Shown here one piece after another: positions 7,450 through 14,334 of a stretch of DNA of 17,979 nt. Positions within the stretch are counted from its first letter, which is position 1. Each line of letters starts with the position of its first letter. The notes under the pieces were generated by a model. It made no database searches and was not told the DNA's origin. It was given only the letters and a program-made list of their open reading frames with translations. A program made the translations under genes and the position numbers. The stretch comes from an uncultured Collinsella sp. (GTDB lineage: Bacteria; Actinomycetota; Coriobacteriia; Coriobacteriales; Coriobacteriaceae): the NCBI GenBank assembly GCA_937997605.1, contig CALLFD010000278.1, positions 1-17,979 of the forward strand, read 5' to 3'.

Positions 7450-9468
7450 CTAGACCATGACCACGGCGAGCACGAGGAAGACCACGAGCGCCGCGACGAT
7501 GTAGCAGATGTAAACGGAGTAGTTGCCGCCCTCGATCTTGGAGGCGAGGCCGGCCAGCTTGTCGGCACCCTCGCTCGGTGCATCGACCAGGAAACGGTCG
7601 GGCAGGGGCTCGACGCCCTGGGCGACACCGGTGAGCTTCTGGAACACGTGCGCGATGGACCAGCAGATCTTGGTGCATACCTCGCGCAGGGTGTAGAGCG
7701 GGCCCATGAAGAGTTCGACGTCGGACGCGAAGCTCGTGGCGACGACGGGCATGTGCTCGTTGGGCTCGTAGCCGCACGCCCAAGGGTCGGTCTTCTTAGC
7801 GGGGGCCTTGGCGCCGAGGCAGGACCTCAACGCGAACGCGAGGCCGGTGAGGACCACGAGCGCGATGGCGATCGCGGGGGTGGAGGTGGCGGCACCGGAA
7901 ATCTCGTTCACGAGAGACACGCCCGAGGTGGCTGTGACGGCGGAGCCGGCAAGCACGCTCTGGGCGACGTCGCCCAGAACCGGGGCGATGACCGGGGAGC
8001 CGATTCCCAGTACCACGCAGATGGCCGCGAGGAGCATCTGCGAGAACAACATCGGAGCCGGGGACTCCTTGGCGTTCGCGGCCTCCTGGGAACGAGGGCT
8101 GCTCGCGAACGAGACGCCGTAGGCCTTCACGAAGCACGTGACGGCCAGGGCACCGGTGATGGCGAGGGCGGCCGCGGAGGCGACGGCGAACACCATGACG
8201 ACCGGGTCGGAGAGCGTCGAGATGTTGAACAGGGACTGGTAGGTGAACCACTCGGAAACGAAGCCGTTGAGCGGCGGGATGGCCGAGATGGCAAGGGCAC
8301 CGATGAGGAAGCAGACGGCCGTGACCGGCATGCGGCGGAACAGACCGCCCATCTTCTCCATGTTGCGCGTACCCGTGGCATAGAGCAGGGAGCCCGCGCC
8401 GAGGAACAGCTCGCCCTTGAACATGGCGTGGTTGAGCGTGTGGTAGAGGGCGGCCATGAGCGCGATCGTCGCGATGACGTCGTTGCCCAGGGCGTGCGCC
8501 GTCATGGACGCGCCGACACCGAGCAAGATGATGCCGATGTTCTCGACGGAGTGATAGGCAAGCAGGCGCTTGATGTCGTGCTCGTGGAGGGCGTAGACGA
8601 CACCCAGGACCGACGAGATGGATCCGAAGACCAGGACCATGAGGCCCCACCAGAGCTGGACGCCCGAACCCGCGAGCAGGTCGAGACCGACCTTGAGGAT
8701 TCCCAGGATGCCGATCTTGATCATGCCGCCGGACATGAGGGCGGACACGTTGGACGGCGCCTCGGGGTGCGCCTGGGGCAGCCAGGAGTGCAGCGGGATG
8801 ATACCGGCCTTCGCGCCAAATCCGAAGAACGCGAGGACGAAGCACGCGGAGGAGACGGCGGGTCCAAAGTCATGCGTACGGAAATCACTGAAGCTGAAGG
8901 AACCGCCCACGCCGTTGGTCATGAGCAGGAAGCTCGCCATGATGAGAACGAAGCCCACGTGCGCGATGACGAAGTAGAGCCAACCGCCCCTAATGGAGTT
9001 CTTGTTCTCCTCGATAACGACAAGGAAGTAGCTCGTAAGGGACATGAGCTCAAAGGCGACCAGGAACCAGAACACGTTGTCGGCGGTGATGACGAGCATC
9101 ATCGAGGCGACGAAGGTGTTCATAAAGAAGCCGGCGCGCCCGACCTTGCCCGGGTACTCGTCGAAGTAGGACAGACCGTAGATGAAGCCCGCAAAGGCGA
9201 GAATCGAGATGAGGACCACGATCAGGCCCGCAAGGCCGTTGAGCAAGAGCTCGAGACGGGCGAACGGGAAGAAGAAGACCGTGTTGAGGGACGAAACGTC
9301 GCCAAGCACGGCCTCGAGGCCCGCGATGAACGACAGCACGGCCGCGACGGCGCCGATCAGGCAGCCGGCGGTCTTGGCGGCGTTGTCGGCCTTAATCAGC
9401 AGAACCGAGGCGAGCGCACCGATGCACGAGACGGCAAGCGATGCGATAAACAGCGTCATGCTATCCAT
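7450..9468 (-). CDS. hyfB: Hydrogenase-4 antiporter-like membrane subunit HyfB (HycC/NuoL-like)
   Basis: This 672-residue protein is the largest antiporter-like subunit, the HycC/NuoL equivalent. Length matches E. coli HyfB (about 672, from memory). The expected charged residues are E140 in VAFELMSLTSYF, K220 in FGFGAKAGIIP and K251 in SGGMIKIGI; the linker LHSWLPQAHPEAPSNVSALM is the canonical proton_antipo_M motif. The C-terminal part (about residue 560 on) has a soluble stretch, including WACGYEPNEHMPVVATSFASD, and ends in a hydrophobic helix, as in HycC. The ATG at 9468 overlaps the hyfA stop by 8 nt, which points to translational coupling. An in-frame ATG three codons later is possible but has poorer spacing. 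Confidence 0.95.
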   Translation of the reverse strand: MDSMTLFIASLAVSCIGALASVLLIKADNAAKTAGCLIGAVAAVLSFIAGLEAVLGDVSSLNTVFFFPFARLELLLNGLAGLIVVLISILAFAGFIYGLSYFDEYPGKVGRAGFFMNTFVASMMLVITADNVFWFLVAFELMSLTSYFLVVIEENKNSIRGGWLYFVIAHVGFVLIMASFLLMTNGVGGSFSFSDFRTHDFGPAVSSACFVLAFFGFGAKAGIIPLHSWLPQAHPEAPSNVSALMSGGMIKIGILGILKVGLDLLAGSGVQLWWGLMVLVFGSISSVLGVVYALHEHDIKRLLAYHSVENIGIILLGVGASMTAHALGNDVIATIALMAALYHTLNHAMFKGELFLGAGSLLYATGTRNMEKMGGLFRRMPVTAVCFLIGALAISAIPPLNGFVSEWFTYQSLFNISTLSDPVVMVFAVASAAALAITGALAVTCFVKAYGVSFASSPRSQEAANAKESPAPMLFSQMLLAAICVVLGIGSPVIAPVLGDVAQSVLAGSAVTATSGVSLVNEISGAATSTPAIAIALVVLTGLAFALRSCLGAKAPAKKTDPWACGYEPNEHMPVVATSFASDVELFMGPLYTLREVCTKICWSIAHVFQKLTGVAQGVEPLPDRFLVDAPSEGADKLAGLASKIEGGNYSVYICYIVAALVVFLVLAVVMV

Positions 9469-10078
9469 TGTTTACGCTCCCTTCTGCTTTCTCGGACAGA
9501 CCCTGGGCCACAGCCGCCACGTCGACGGCAGGGCCGTTCTCGATCGAACGCAGGCGCTTGGCCTCGTCGAGTTCGCGATCTGCCGCGCCGCCCATGACGG
9601 TGAGCGCCTTGGTGGGGCAAGCCGCCACACAGTGCGGACCCTCGGGGTCGAAGGCGCACAGGTCGCACTTGACGGCACAGGTGTACTGGCCGGGCGCCCA
9701 CGTAAGCAGGCTGCTCAGGGACTTAGGGTACGAAGGCGTCGGATCGCACATGCCTGCGACGCCGGCGATAGACGTGCCGTCGGGATGGATGGCACCGAAG
9801 GGGCACGCGATGGCGCACAGCCTGCACCCGATGCACTCCTGCTCCTTGACGTGGATGCGGTCGCCATCGTGCTCGATGGCATTCACCGGGCAGACCTCGG
9901 CGCAAGGGGCACCCTCGCAATGGTGGCAGGCAAGGGCGGCCGAAATACCGCCGGTCTTCACGAGCGCCAGGCGCGGCGTATCCTGAAGACCCTGCATCCG
10001 GTGGGCGTCGGCACAGGCGGACTGGCATGTTCCGCAGCCGATGCACCTCTCCGGGTTGATATCGATGAAGCGGTTCAT
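9461..10078 (-). CDS. hyfA: Hydrogenase-4 polyferredoxin subunit HyfA
   Basis: This 205-residue ferredoxin-type protein carries electrons from formate dehydrogenase to the hydrogenase module. Four cysteine clusters for [4Fe-4S] are visible: CIGCGTCQSAC (12-22), CHHCEGAPCAEVCP (51-64), CIGCRLCAIACP (82-93) and CDLCAFDPEGPHCVAACP (138-155). Length equals that of E. coli HyfA as I remember it. I chose the ATG at 10078, which has GGAAG at proper spacing; a GTG two codons earlier is in frame but its position fits the Shine-Dalgarno less well. It is the first gene of the tight hyfA-hyfI block, is separated from fdhF by 78 nt that contain a strong hairpin, and overlaps hyfB by 8 nt. It resembles HydN further upstream, so both are members of one family. 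Confidence 0.93.
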   Translation of the reverse strand: MNRFIDINPERCIGCGTCQSACADAHRMQGLQDTPRLALVKTGGISAALACHHCEGAPCAEVCPVNAIEHDGDRIHVKEQECIGCRLCAIACPFGAIHPDGTSIAGVAGMCDPTPSYPKSLSSLLTWAPGQYTCAVKCDLCAFDPEGPHCVAACPTKALTVMGGAADRELDEAKRLRSIENGPAVDVAAVAQGLSEKAEGSVNNG

Positions 10079-10100
10079 CCCCACTTCCTTTCAAAATAAC

Positions 10101-10135
10101 GGGCCGGGCTCCCGAACGTACGGGACGCCCGGCCC
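10101..10135 (-). terminator. Strong GC-rich hairpin between fdhF and hyfA
   Basis: A perfect 9-bp arm pair (GGGCCGGGC / GCCCGGCCC) encloses a further 5-bp pair (TCCCG / CGGGA) with one unpaired base and a 6-nt loop. On the minus strand it is followed by GTTATTTTG, a poor U-tract. It could be a partial terminator, an RNA processing site or a 3'-end stabiliser that sets the ratio of fdhF to hyf transcripts. It ends roughly 11 nt from the hyfA Shine-Dalgarno. The structure is seen directly; the role is inferred. Confidence 0.6.
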
Positions 10136-10156
10136 AAAAAGCCAACGAGAACGGGA

Positions 10157-12379
10157 CTACACGATTTGATTCACGTGTGCCTCGTCGTCGAACTTGGCGG
10201 CGCCGGGCTCAACATCCTGGGGAGCGGCAGCGTCCACCAGAGCCTGCTTGAGCTCGGTGTACTGACGCTCCACCTCGCCCTCGGCCCACACCTGGTCGGC
10301 GATGGCGTCGACCTGGCAGGCAGAAAACTTGTCCTCGGGCGTGTGCGAGACCGGGTCGACCTTGTGCATGGTCAGCTCGTTGCACTTGCCGATCCACCAC
10401 TGGTAGGTCATGTAGACCGTGCCCTTGTTGATACGGTCGGACACGTCCGCGCGGCTGTAAACCTGGCCGCGGCGGGAGTGGATGCTCACGATGTCGCCGT
10501 TCTTGATGCCGCGGGCCTTCGCGTCCGCGGGATTCATGCGAACGAAGCCGGGCTCGTCGGCAAGCAGTGCCAGCGTCTTGCAGTTGCCGGTCATAGAACG
10601 GCAGCTGTAGTGGCCGACCTCGCGGACGGTGCAAAGGATGAGCGGGTACTCATCGTCGGGAAGCTCGGAGGGCGCCTCCCAGTCGTGCGCCATCAGGTTG
10701 GCGCGGCCGTCCTTGGTGGTGAACTTGCCACCAGCGAACATGTCGGGCGTACCGTGGTCGTTCACATCGGTGCTCTTGACCGGCCACTGGGCGTAACCGC
10801 CCTCGGGAGCCATCTTCTCGTAGGTCGCGCCCACAAAGTTGGGGCACAGGCTAATGCACTCGTTCCAGATCTGCTCGGTGTTGTCGTAGTGCATGGGGTA
10901 GCCCATGCGCGTGGACAGGTCCGCGAAGATCTCCCAGTCGTGGCGGCACTCGCCCTTGGGCGGAACGGCCGCGTCAAAGTGCTGGAAGCTACGGTCGGAT
11001 GCGGTAAAGACACCCTCGTGCTCGCCCCAAGAGGTGGCAGGCAGGATGACGTCGGCGAGCATGGTCGTCTGCGTCATAAAGATGTCCTGGCAAATGAACA
11101 GGTCCAGCTCGGAGAGCGTCTTGCGCATACCGGCCGAATCGGGCTCGGTCTGCACCGGGTCCTCGCCGTAGTTGTAGAAGCAGTGCACCTTGCCCTCGTC
11201 GACCAGGTGACCCAGGTCGGTGAGCTTGTAGCCCTCCTCGAGCGGGAGCTTTTCCTCGGGCACGCCCCAAGCCTTGGCAAACTTGGCACGCACTGCCGGG
11301 TCGGTGACCTTCTGGTAGCCAGGGTACAGGTTGGGCAGCATGCCCATATCGCAGGAGCCCTGGACGTTGTTCTGGCCACGCACGGGCGCGAGGCCGGAGT
11401 TGGGTTTGCCGATCTGGCCGGCAACGCAGGCGATGGAGGCGATGGTGTGCACCGTCTTCAGGTTCTGCTTCTGCTGACACACGCCCATGCCCCAGCCAAT
11501 AATGGCAGAGGGCTTCGCCGTGGCGTACATCTCGGCAGCTTGGTGGATCAACGCGGGCTCGACACCCGTGATGTCCTGTACGGATTCGGGAGTGTAGTTC
11601 TTGATGGTCTCCCACCACTCGTCAAAGCCGTTCGTATGCTCGGCGACGAATTCCTTGTCGTAGAGGCCATCGTTGACCAAGCAGTTGGCAAAGGCGTTGA
11701 GGAACGCGACGTTGCAACCGTTCTTGATCGGAAGGTAGAGATCGGCGATACGCGCGGTTTCGATATGGCGCGGGTCGGCGACGATGATCTTGCAACCCTT
11801 TTCTTTGGCTCGCACGATACGCCTTGCGACGATGGGGTGCGAATCGGCAGGGTTATAGCCGAAGAGGAAAATGCAGCCCGCATCCTCCATACCGGGGATG
11901 GAGCATGACATGCAACCTGAACCAACCGTGTCCATCAGACCGAGGACAGTAGGGCCGTGTCAAGTACGGGCGCAGTTGTCCACGCTGTGGGTGCCGATGC
12001 ACGCACGCGTAAACTTCTGCATGACGTAGTTCGCCTCATTGCCGCCGCCTCGCGAAGAGCCGGTGGTCATGACAGCGTTAGGACCATATTCGTCAATTAT
12101 GGCCTGCATCTTAGATGCGGTGAAATCCAGTGCCTCGTCCCAGCTTACGCGCTCAAGATCCGCGCCCTTAGTGCGGCGGATCATCGGGTGCAGTACGCGA
12201 GGAGTCAAGATCTTGGTGTCGTTGATGAAGTCGTAGCCGCTCATGCCCTTAAGGCACAGCTCGCTCTGGTTGGTGATGCCGTTGAGCGGTTCGGTACCCA
12301 CGACCTGGCCATTTTGGACCAGGAGGTTAAACTGGCAACCGGCGCCGCAATACGGGCAAATCACTTTATGCTTCTCCAT
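10157..12379 (-). CDS. fdhF: Formate dehydrogenase H, selenocysteine-containing (UGA at codon 140 read as Sec)
   Basis: This molybdopterin enzyme oxidises formate to CO2 and feeds electrons to the Hyf hydrogenase. The 740-residue product includes selenocysteine. The N-terminal [4Fe-4S] site is CPYCGAGC (C8, C11, C15) plus C42, followed by K44, all at the same numbers as in E. coli FDH-H. Codon 140 is TGA (11962-11960) in the context CART-U-HGPTVLGL, giving Sec140 and His141 exactly as in E. coli. PVRGQNNVQG supplies the formate-binding Arg (R334, equivalent to R333). The C-terminal quarter is the molybdopterin-dinucleotide-binding domain (TMYQWWIGKCNELT region). The ATG at 12379 has GGAAGGAGG upstream; an upstream in-frame extension lacks one. 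A conventional gene call would split it into two ORFs or label it a pseudogene. The ~25 extra residues compared with E. coli (715, from memory) fall mostly at the C-terminus. Confidence 0.97.
11929..11962 (-). promoter_or_regulatory. SECIS element directing UGA to selenocysteine in fdhF
   Basis: Right after the UGA (11962-11960) the minus-strand RNA folds as UGUCC-UC / GA-U-GGACA around the apical loop GGUCU (11941-11937), with a single bulged U at 11934. GGUCU is the SelB-recognised loop of the E. coli fdhF SECIS, and the 18 nt between UGA and GGUCU equal the E. coli spacing as I recall it. The bulged U is on the 3' side here, and in the E. coli element it is on the 5' side. selA, selB, selC and selD must lie elsewhere in the genome. 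Confidence 0.88.
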
Positions 12380-12402
12380 GACACCCTCCTTCCTTTCTCT
12401 GC

Positions 12403-12418
12403 TACCGAATACTCGGTA
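12403..12418. other. Short palindrome in the hydN-fdhF gap
   Basis: TACCGA-ATAC-TCGGTA forms a 6-bp stem with a 4-nt loop, 24-39 nt upstream of the fdhF start codon in the 74-nt gap between hydN and fdhF. The stem leaves the fdhF Shine-Dalgarno free. It could be a weak regulatory or RNA-processing hairpin, or chance. No promoter is evident in this gap. Confidence 0.3.
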
Positions 12419-12453
12419 CTTATTTGACAATCATTGGGCCTGTCGCCCGACGC

Positions 12454-12972
12454 TTACGCCTCGTTTTCGATGGTGGCGCGGGCACGCTCGGCGGTCAGCT
12501 CCGCCAAACGCTCCTCGTCTACCAGGGTGAGGCCCTTGGTCGGGCACGCCTCGGCACACGCCGGACCGCCGGGACGGTCCACGCACAGGTCGCACTTGAG
12601 CACGAAGCTCTTAGTCTGCGAACCCACGCGAACGTCGCCCATCAAGACCGGAACCTGCGTGGTCGCCACGCTCACGGCGCCAAAGGGGCATGCCATGACG
12701 CAGCTCTTGCAGCCGATGCAGTTGTCCTCGTTGACGCCAATGCGATGGTTCTTTGGATCAAAGAACAAGGCGCCCGTAGGGCAGGCCTTGGCGCACGGAG
12801 CGTCCTCGCAGTGGTGACATGCCACCGGCGCGGAAATCTCGTAGGTGCGCGTTACGCGCAAGCGAGGTGCGGCGATGTTGCCGGGAATATCGTGTGCCTC
12901 GATGCACGCCGCCATACAGGTTTGGCACCCAATGCAGCGTGAAGAATCAGCCACGACTCGTTTATTGCCCAT
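12454..12972 (-). CDS. hydN: Four-cluster ferredoxin HydN/HycB-like, formate dehydrogenase electron carrier
   Basis: This 172-residue iron-sulfur protein should take electrons from FdhF. Four cysteine groups for [4Fe-4S] are present: CIGCQTCMAAC (13-23), CHHCEDAPCAKACP (52-65), CIGCKSCVMACP (85-96) and CDLCVDRPGGPACAEACP (127-144). Length and adjacency to fdhF fit E. coli HydN (about 175 residues, encoded near fdhF's functional partners), but HycB is equally close in family terms; choosing between the names needs a tree. The ATG at 12972 has CAGGAGGGAG upstream; the longer in-frame reading back to 13146 has no conserved sequence and would overlap the intergenic hairpin. It is the first gene of the minus-strand operon, 74 nt before fdhF. 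Confidence 0.9.
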   Translation of the reverse strand: MGNKRVVADSSRCIGCQTCMAACIEAHDIPGNIAAPRLRVTRTYEISAPVACHHCEDAPCAKACPTGALFFDPKNHRIGVNEDNCIGCKSCVMACPFGAVSVATTQVPVLMGDVRVGSQTKSFVLKCDLCVDRPGGPACAEACPTKGLTLVDEERLAELTAERARATIENEA

Positions 12973-13143
12973 GTTGTTCACTCCCTCCTGAATCCCATGC
13001 CGGAGAGACCCTGTCGACGTTGCCCCGGACCGCCCGTGGCCCGGCATCGGCGTATCGAATGCATGCGGCGAAACAGGCACTCGGTAGAATTTCTCCAACG
13101 GTATACAGATTGAATATACGCAGTTGCAGGGGGCAAACTTGAG

Positions 13144-13181
13144 CAAAACCCCTGCAATACGGGTGTATTGCAGGGGTTTTG
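13144..13181. terminator. 17-bp perfect hairpin between the divergent hydN and toxin-antitoxin operons
   Basis: CAAAACCCCTGCAATAC and its exact complement enclose the 4-nt loop GGGT. The stem ends in A4/T4, so it has terminator character in both directions, but no gene ends here: transcription diverges on both sides. It lies 172 nt upstream of the hydN start and 220 nt upstream of the antitoxin start, so it would fall within a leader or act as an insulator. A further copy of the arm core TTGCAGGGG is at 13124-13132 and could pair with the middle copy instead. Confidence 0.65.
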
Positions 13182-13216
13182 GCAGGTTGGAATTATTCTC
13201 TAGAAGCTATAAAGGT

Positions 13217-13299
13217 GAGTGTATTACATGCGTACATCCAAGGGAGATTTCACGCTCGTTTCTGAAGGATGTAGTACGTTTGTAATATCGTTTACACTC
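13217..13299. promoter_or_regulatory. Imperfect long dyad in the divergent intergenic region
   Basis: GAGTGTATTACATGCGTACATCC (in part, 13217-13239) is mirrored by GGATGTAGTACGTTTGTAAT (13267-13286) continuing to TTTACACTC (13291-13299), with small gaps between matching blocks GAGTGTA, ATTACA, CGTAC and ACATCC. The symmetry could be an operator or an RNA stem with internal loops. No promoter with convincing -35 and -10 boxes was found for either operon. The rest of 12973-13400 outside the listed repeats shows no coding sequence. Confidence 0.4.
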
Positions 13300-13358
13300 A
13301 ATTACTCTAGTGCAATAAAGTAGTGGTTGTAAGATTGGCTATTATTAGCCGATGTTGT

Positions 13359-13374
13359 ATTTGACTATTCAAAT
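13359..13374. promoter_or_regulatory. Palindrome upstream of the antitoxin gene, candidate autoregulatory operator
   Basis: ATTTGA-CTAT-TCAAAT has 6-bp arms and lies 27 nt upstream of the antitoxin ATG. A second small palindrome, GGCTA-TTAT-TAGCC, is at 13337-13350. RelB/DinJ-type antitoxins have ribbon-helix-helix DNA-binding domains and normally repress their own operon at such sites, so these are reasonable operator candidates. The assignment is by position only. Confidence 0.4.
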
Positions 13375-13400
13375 TGCACGCTCATTAAGGGAGGCCAGTG

Positions 13401-13724
13401 ATGTCATCGACTCAAAAACGAGCCATCCTGCAGGTGCGCATTCGCGAGGAAGACAAGCAGCATGCCGAGCGTCTCTACGACGCAATGGGCACATCGCTCG
13501 CCGAGGCTGTCCGTCTATTTATCGCGCAGAGTATTTTGATGCGCAAGCTCCCCTTTCAGCCGGTCGCCGTGCGCTCCAAGGACGGCACGGCCGCCTATGG
13601 ACTGCTCAAAGCATATGGGGACCCCAATCGCCGCTCCGAGGAGCGCAATGCCTGGATTGAATACCTAGCCACAGAAAGCGACGAGTCGGTTTTGGGTCCC
13701 GAGGAAGTAGATATCCATGAGTAG
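13401..13724 (+). CDS. RelB/DinJ-family antitoxin
   Basis: This 107-residue protein begins with a ribbon-helix-helix domain: beta strand AILQVRI (8-14), helix 1 REEDKQHAERLYDAMG and helix 2 SLAEAVRLFIAQSIL, ending in the hallmark LPF (50-52). That pattern is typical of RelB/DinJ antitoxins. The C-terminal part contains GLLKAYGDPNRRSEERNAW (68-85), which resembles the toxin-binding region of this family, and an acidic end. The ATG at 13401 follows AAGGGAGG with 6-nt spacing; the GTG one codon earlier is less likely. The stop overlaps the next start by 8 nt, so the two proteins should be made together, the usual toxin-antitoxin layout. Its partner is a PIN protein and not RelE/YafQ. Confidence 0.85.
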   Translation: MSSTQKRAILQVRIREEDKQHAERLYDAMGTSLAEAVRLFIAQSILMRKLPFQPVAVRSKDGTAAYGLLKAYGDPNRRSEERNAWIEYLATESDESVLGPEEVDIHE

Positions 13725-14193
13725 CACCATCATCGACGAGACCGTCATCCTGCGCTACCTGCTTAACGACGACGAGGTCCTGTCGCCGCGCGCCGCCAAG
13801 GTCATCGCCACGCGCACCGCTCGCGTCTACCCCGAAATCATCACGCGCGTCGTGGTCACGCTGCGCGACGTCTATAAGGTTCCCCGAGTTGAAATCGCGT
13901 CGGCCATGACCAAGCTGCTCGATGACGTCATGGTCGACGAGCCCACCGTTGTCGCCCTTGCCGTCAAACTCTTTGGCAAGACCCATATGGACTTTACCGA
14001 TTGCCTCCTCGCAGCCCGAACCGCCATCTACAACGATGATGTCGTGAGCTTTGGCAAGCCCATCATCCAAGGCATGATCGATTACCGCCGCAAGCGCCAA
14101 ACCGCTGCCGACGCCCGCGACCGCGCCGCCGAAGCCCGCAGCCGAAGCACCGACTCCACCATCGACAAGCTCCGCCACCACGGTCGCCACTAA
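13717..14193 (+). CDS. PIN-domain toxin-like protein, possibly with a degenerate active site
   Basis: This 158-residue protein looks like a VapC-type PIN-domain RNase toxin. The N-terminus TIIDETVILRYLLNDD parallels the PIN motif (D-T-N-V-L-L-R-Y-L), giving D7, and HMDFTDCLLAA gives D92 and D95. Two other usual acidic sites look altered: the Glu normally before L-V-x-V-L-x-x-V-Y aligns with R44 (ITRVVVTLRDVY), and the final Asp (usually in T-F-D-K) aligns with G113 in VVSFGKPI. This alignment is by eye. After residue 123 there is a basic, Arg/Lys/Ala-rich tail of about 35 residues beyond the normal PIN length. The start overlaps the antitoxin stop by 8 nt. It may be a weak or non-catalytic toxin, or use other residues. 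Confidence 0.75.
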   Translation: MSSTIIDETVILRYLLNDDEVLSPRAAKVIATRTARVYPEIITRVVVTLRDVYKVPRVEIASAMTKLLDDVMVDEPTVVALAVKLFGKTHMDFTDCLLAARTAIYNDDVVSFGKPIIQGMIDYRRKRQTAADARDRAAEARSRSTDSTIDKLRHHGRH

Positions 14194-14237
14194 CCGACAG
14201 GCAACGGCATCGCCCGTCCCTCAACCCCATCCCCTCT

Positions 14238-14308
14238 TAAGCTGCGGTGAAATACGGACTGTTTCATGCCTTTAAAGGCCTCAACAGTCCGTATTTCACC
14301 GCAGCTTA
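14238..14308. repeat. Long palindromic element, copy 1 (26-bp arms)
   Basis: Two perfectly complementary 26-nt arms (14238-14263 and 14283-14308) share the core TGCGGTGAAATACGGACT and end in TTA/TAA. The 19-nt loop contains a second perfect palindrome, GCCTTTAAAGGC (14268-14279). It lies 44 nt after the PIN gene and 26 nt after the stop of the minus-strand gene that follows, so it sits between two convergent genes. It might terminate both, although there is no clear U-tract. A related copy is at 15522-15588. Confidence 0.9.
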
Positions 14309-14334
14309 TTGAAGGTTGGCTGCGAACGATTTCG

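Noticed and set aside
11960..12379. fdhF as a pseudogene broken by a stop codon
   Set aside because: The TGA lies exactly at the known selenocysteine position, with a matching SECIS and intact downstream sequence.
13003..13146. N-terminal extension of HydN from 13146
   Set aside because: It has no conserved residues and overlaps the intergenic repeats; the ATG at 12972 has a strong ribosome binding site and starts the conserved ferredoxin.
12973..13260. Sigma-54-type promoter upstream of hydN, as in E. coli hyc and fdhF
   Set aside because: No TGGCAC-N5-TTGC-like motif was found, and sigma-54 is generally absent from Actinobacteria.
13280..13306. TTGTAA-N17-TACTCT as a promoter for the toxin-antitoxin operon
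   Set aside because: Both boxes match the consensus poorly, and other equally weak pairs exist in this AT-richer stretch.
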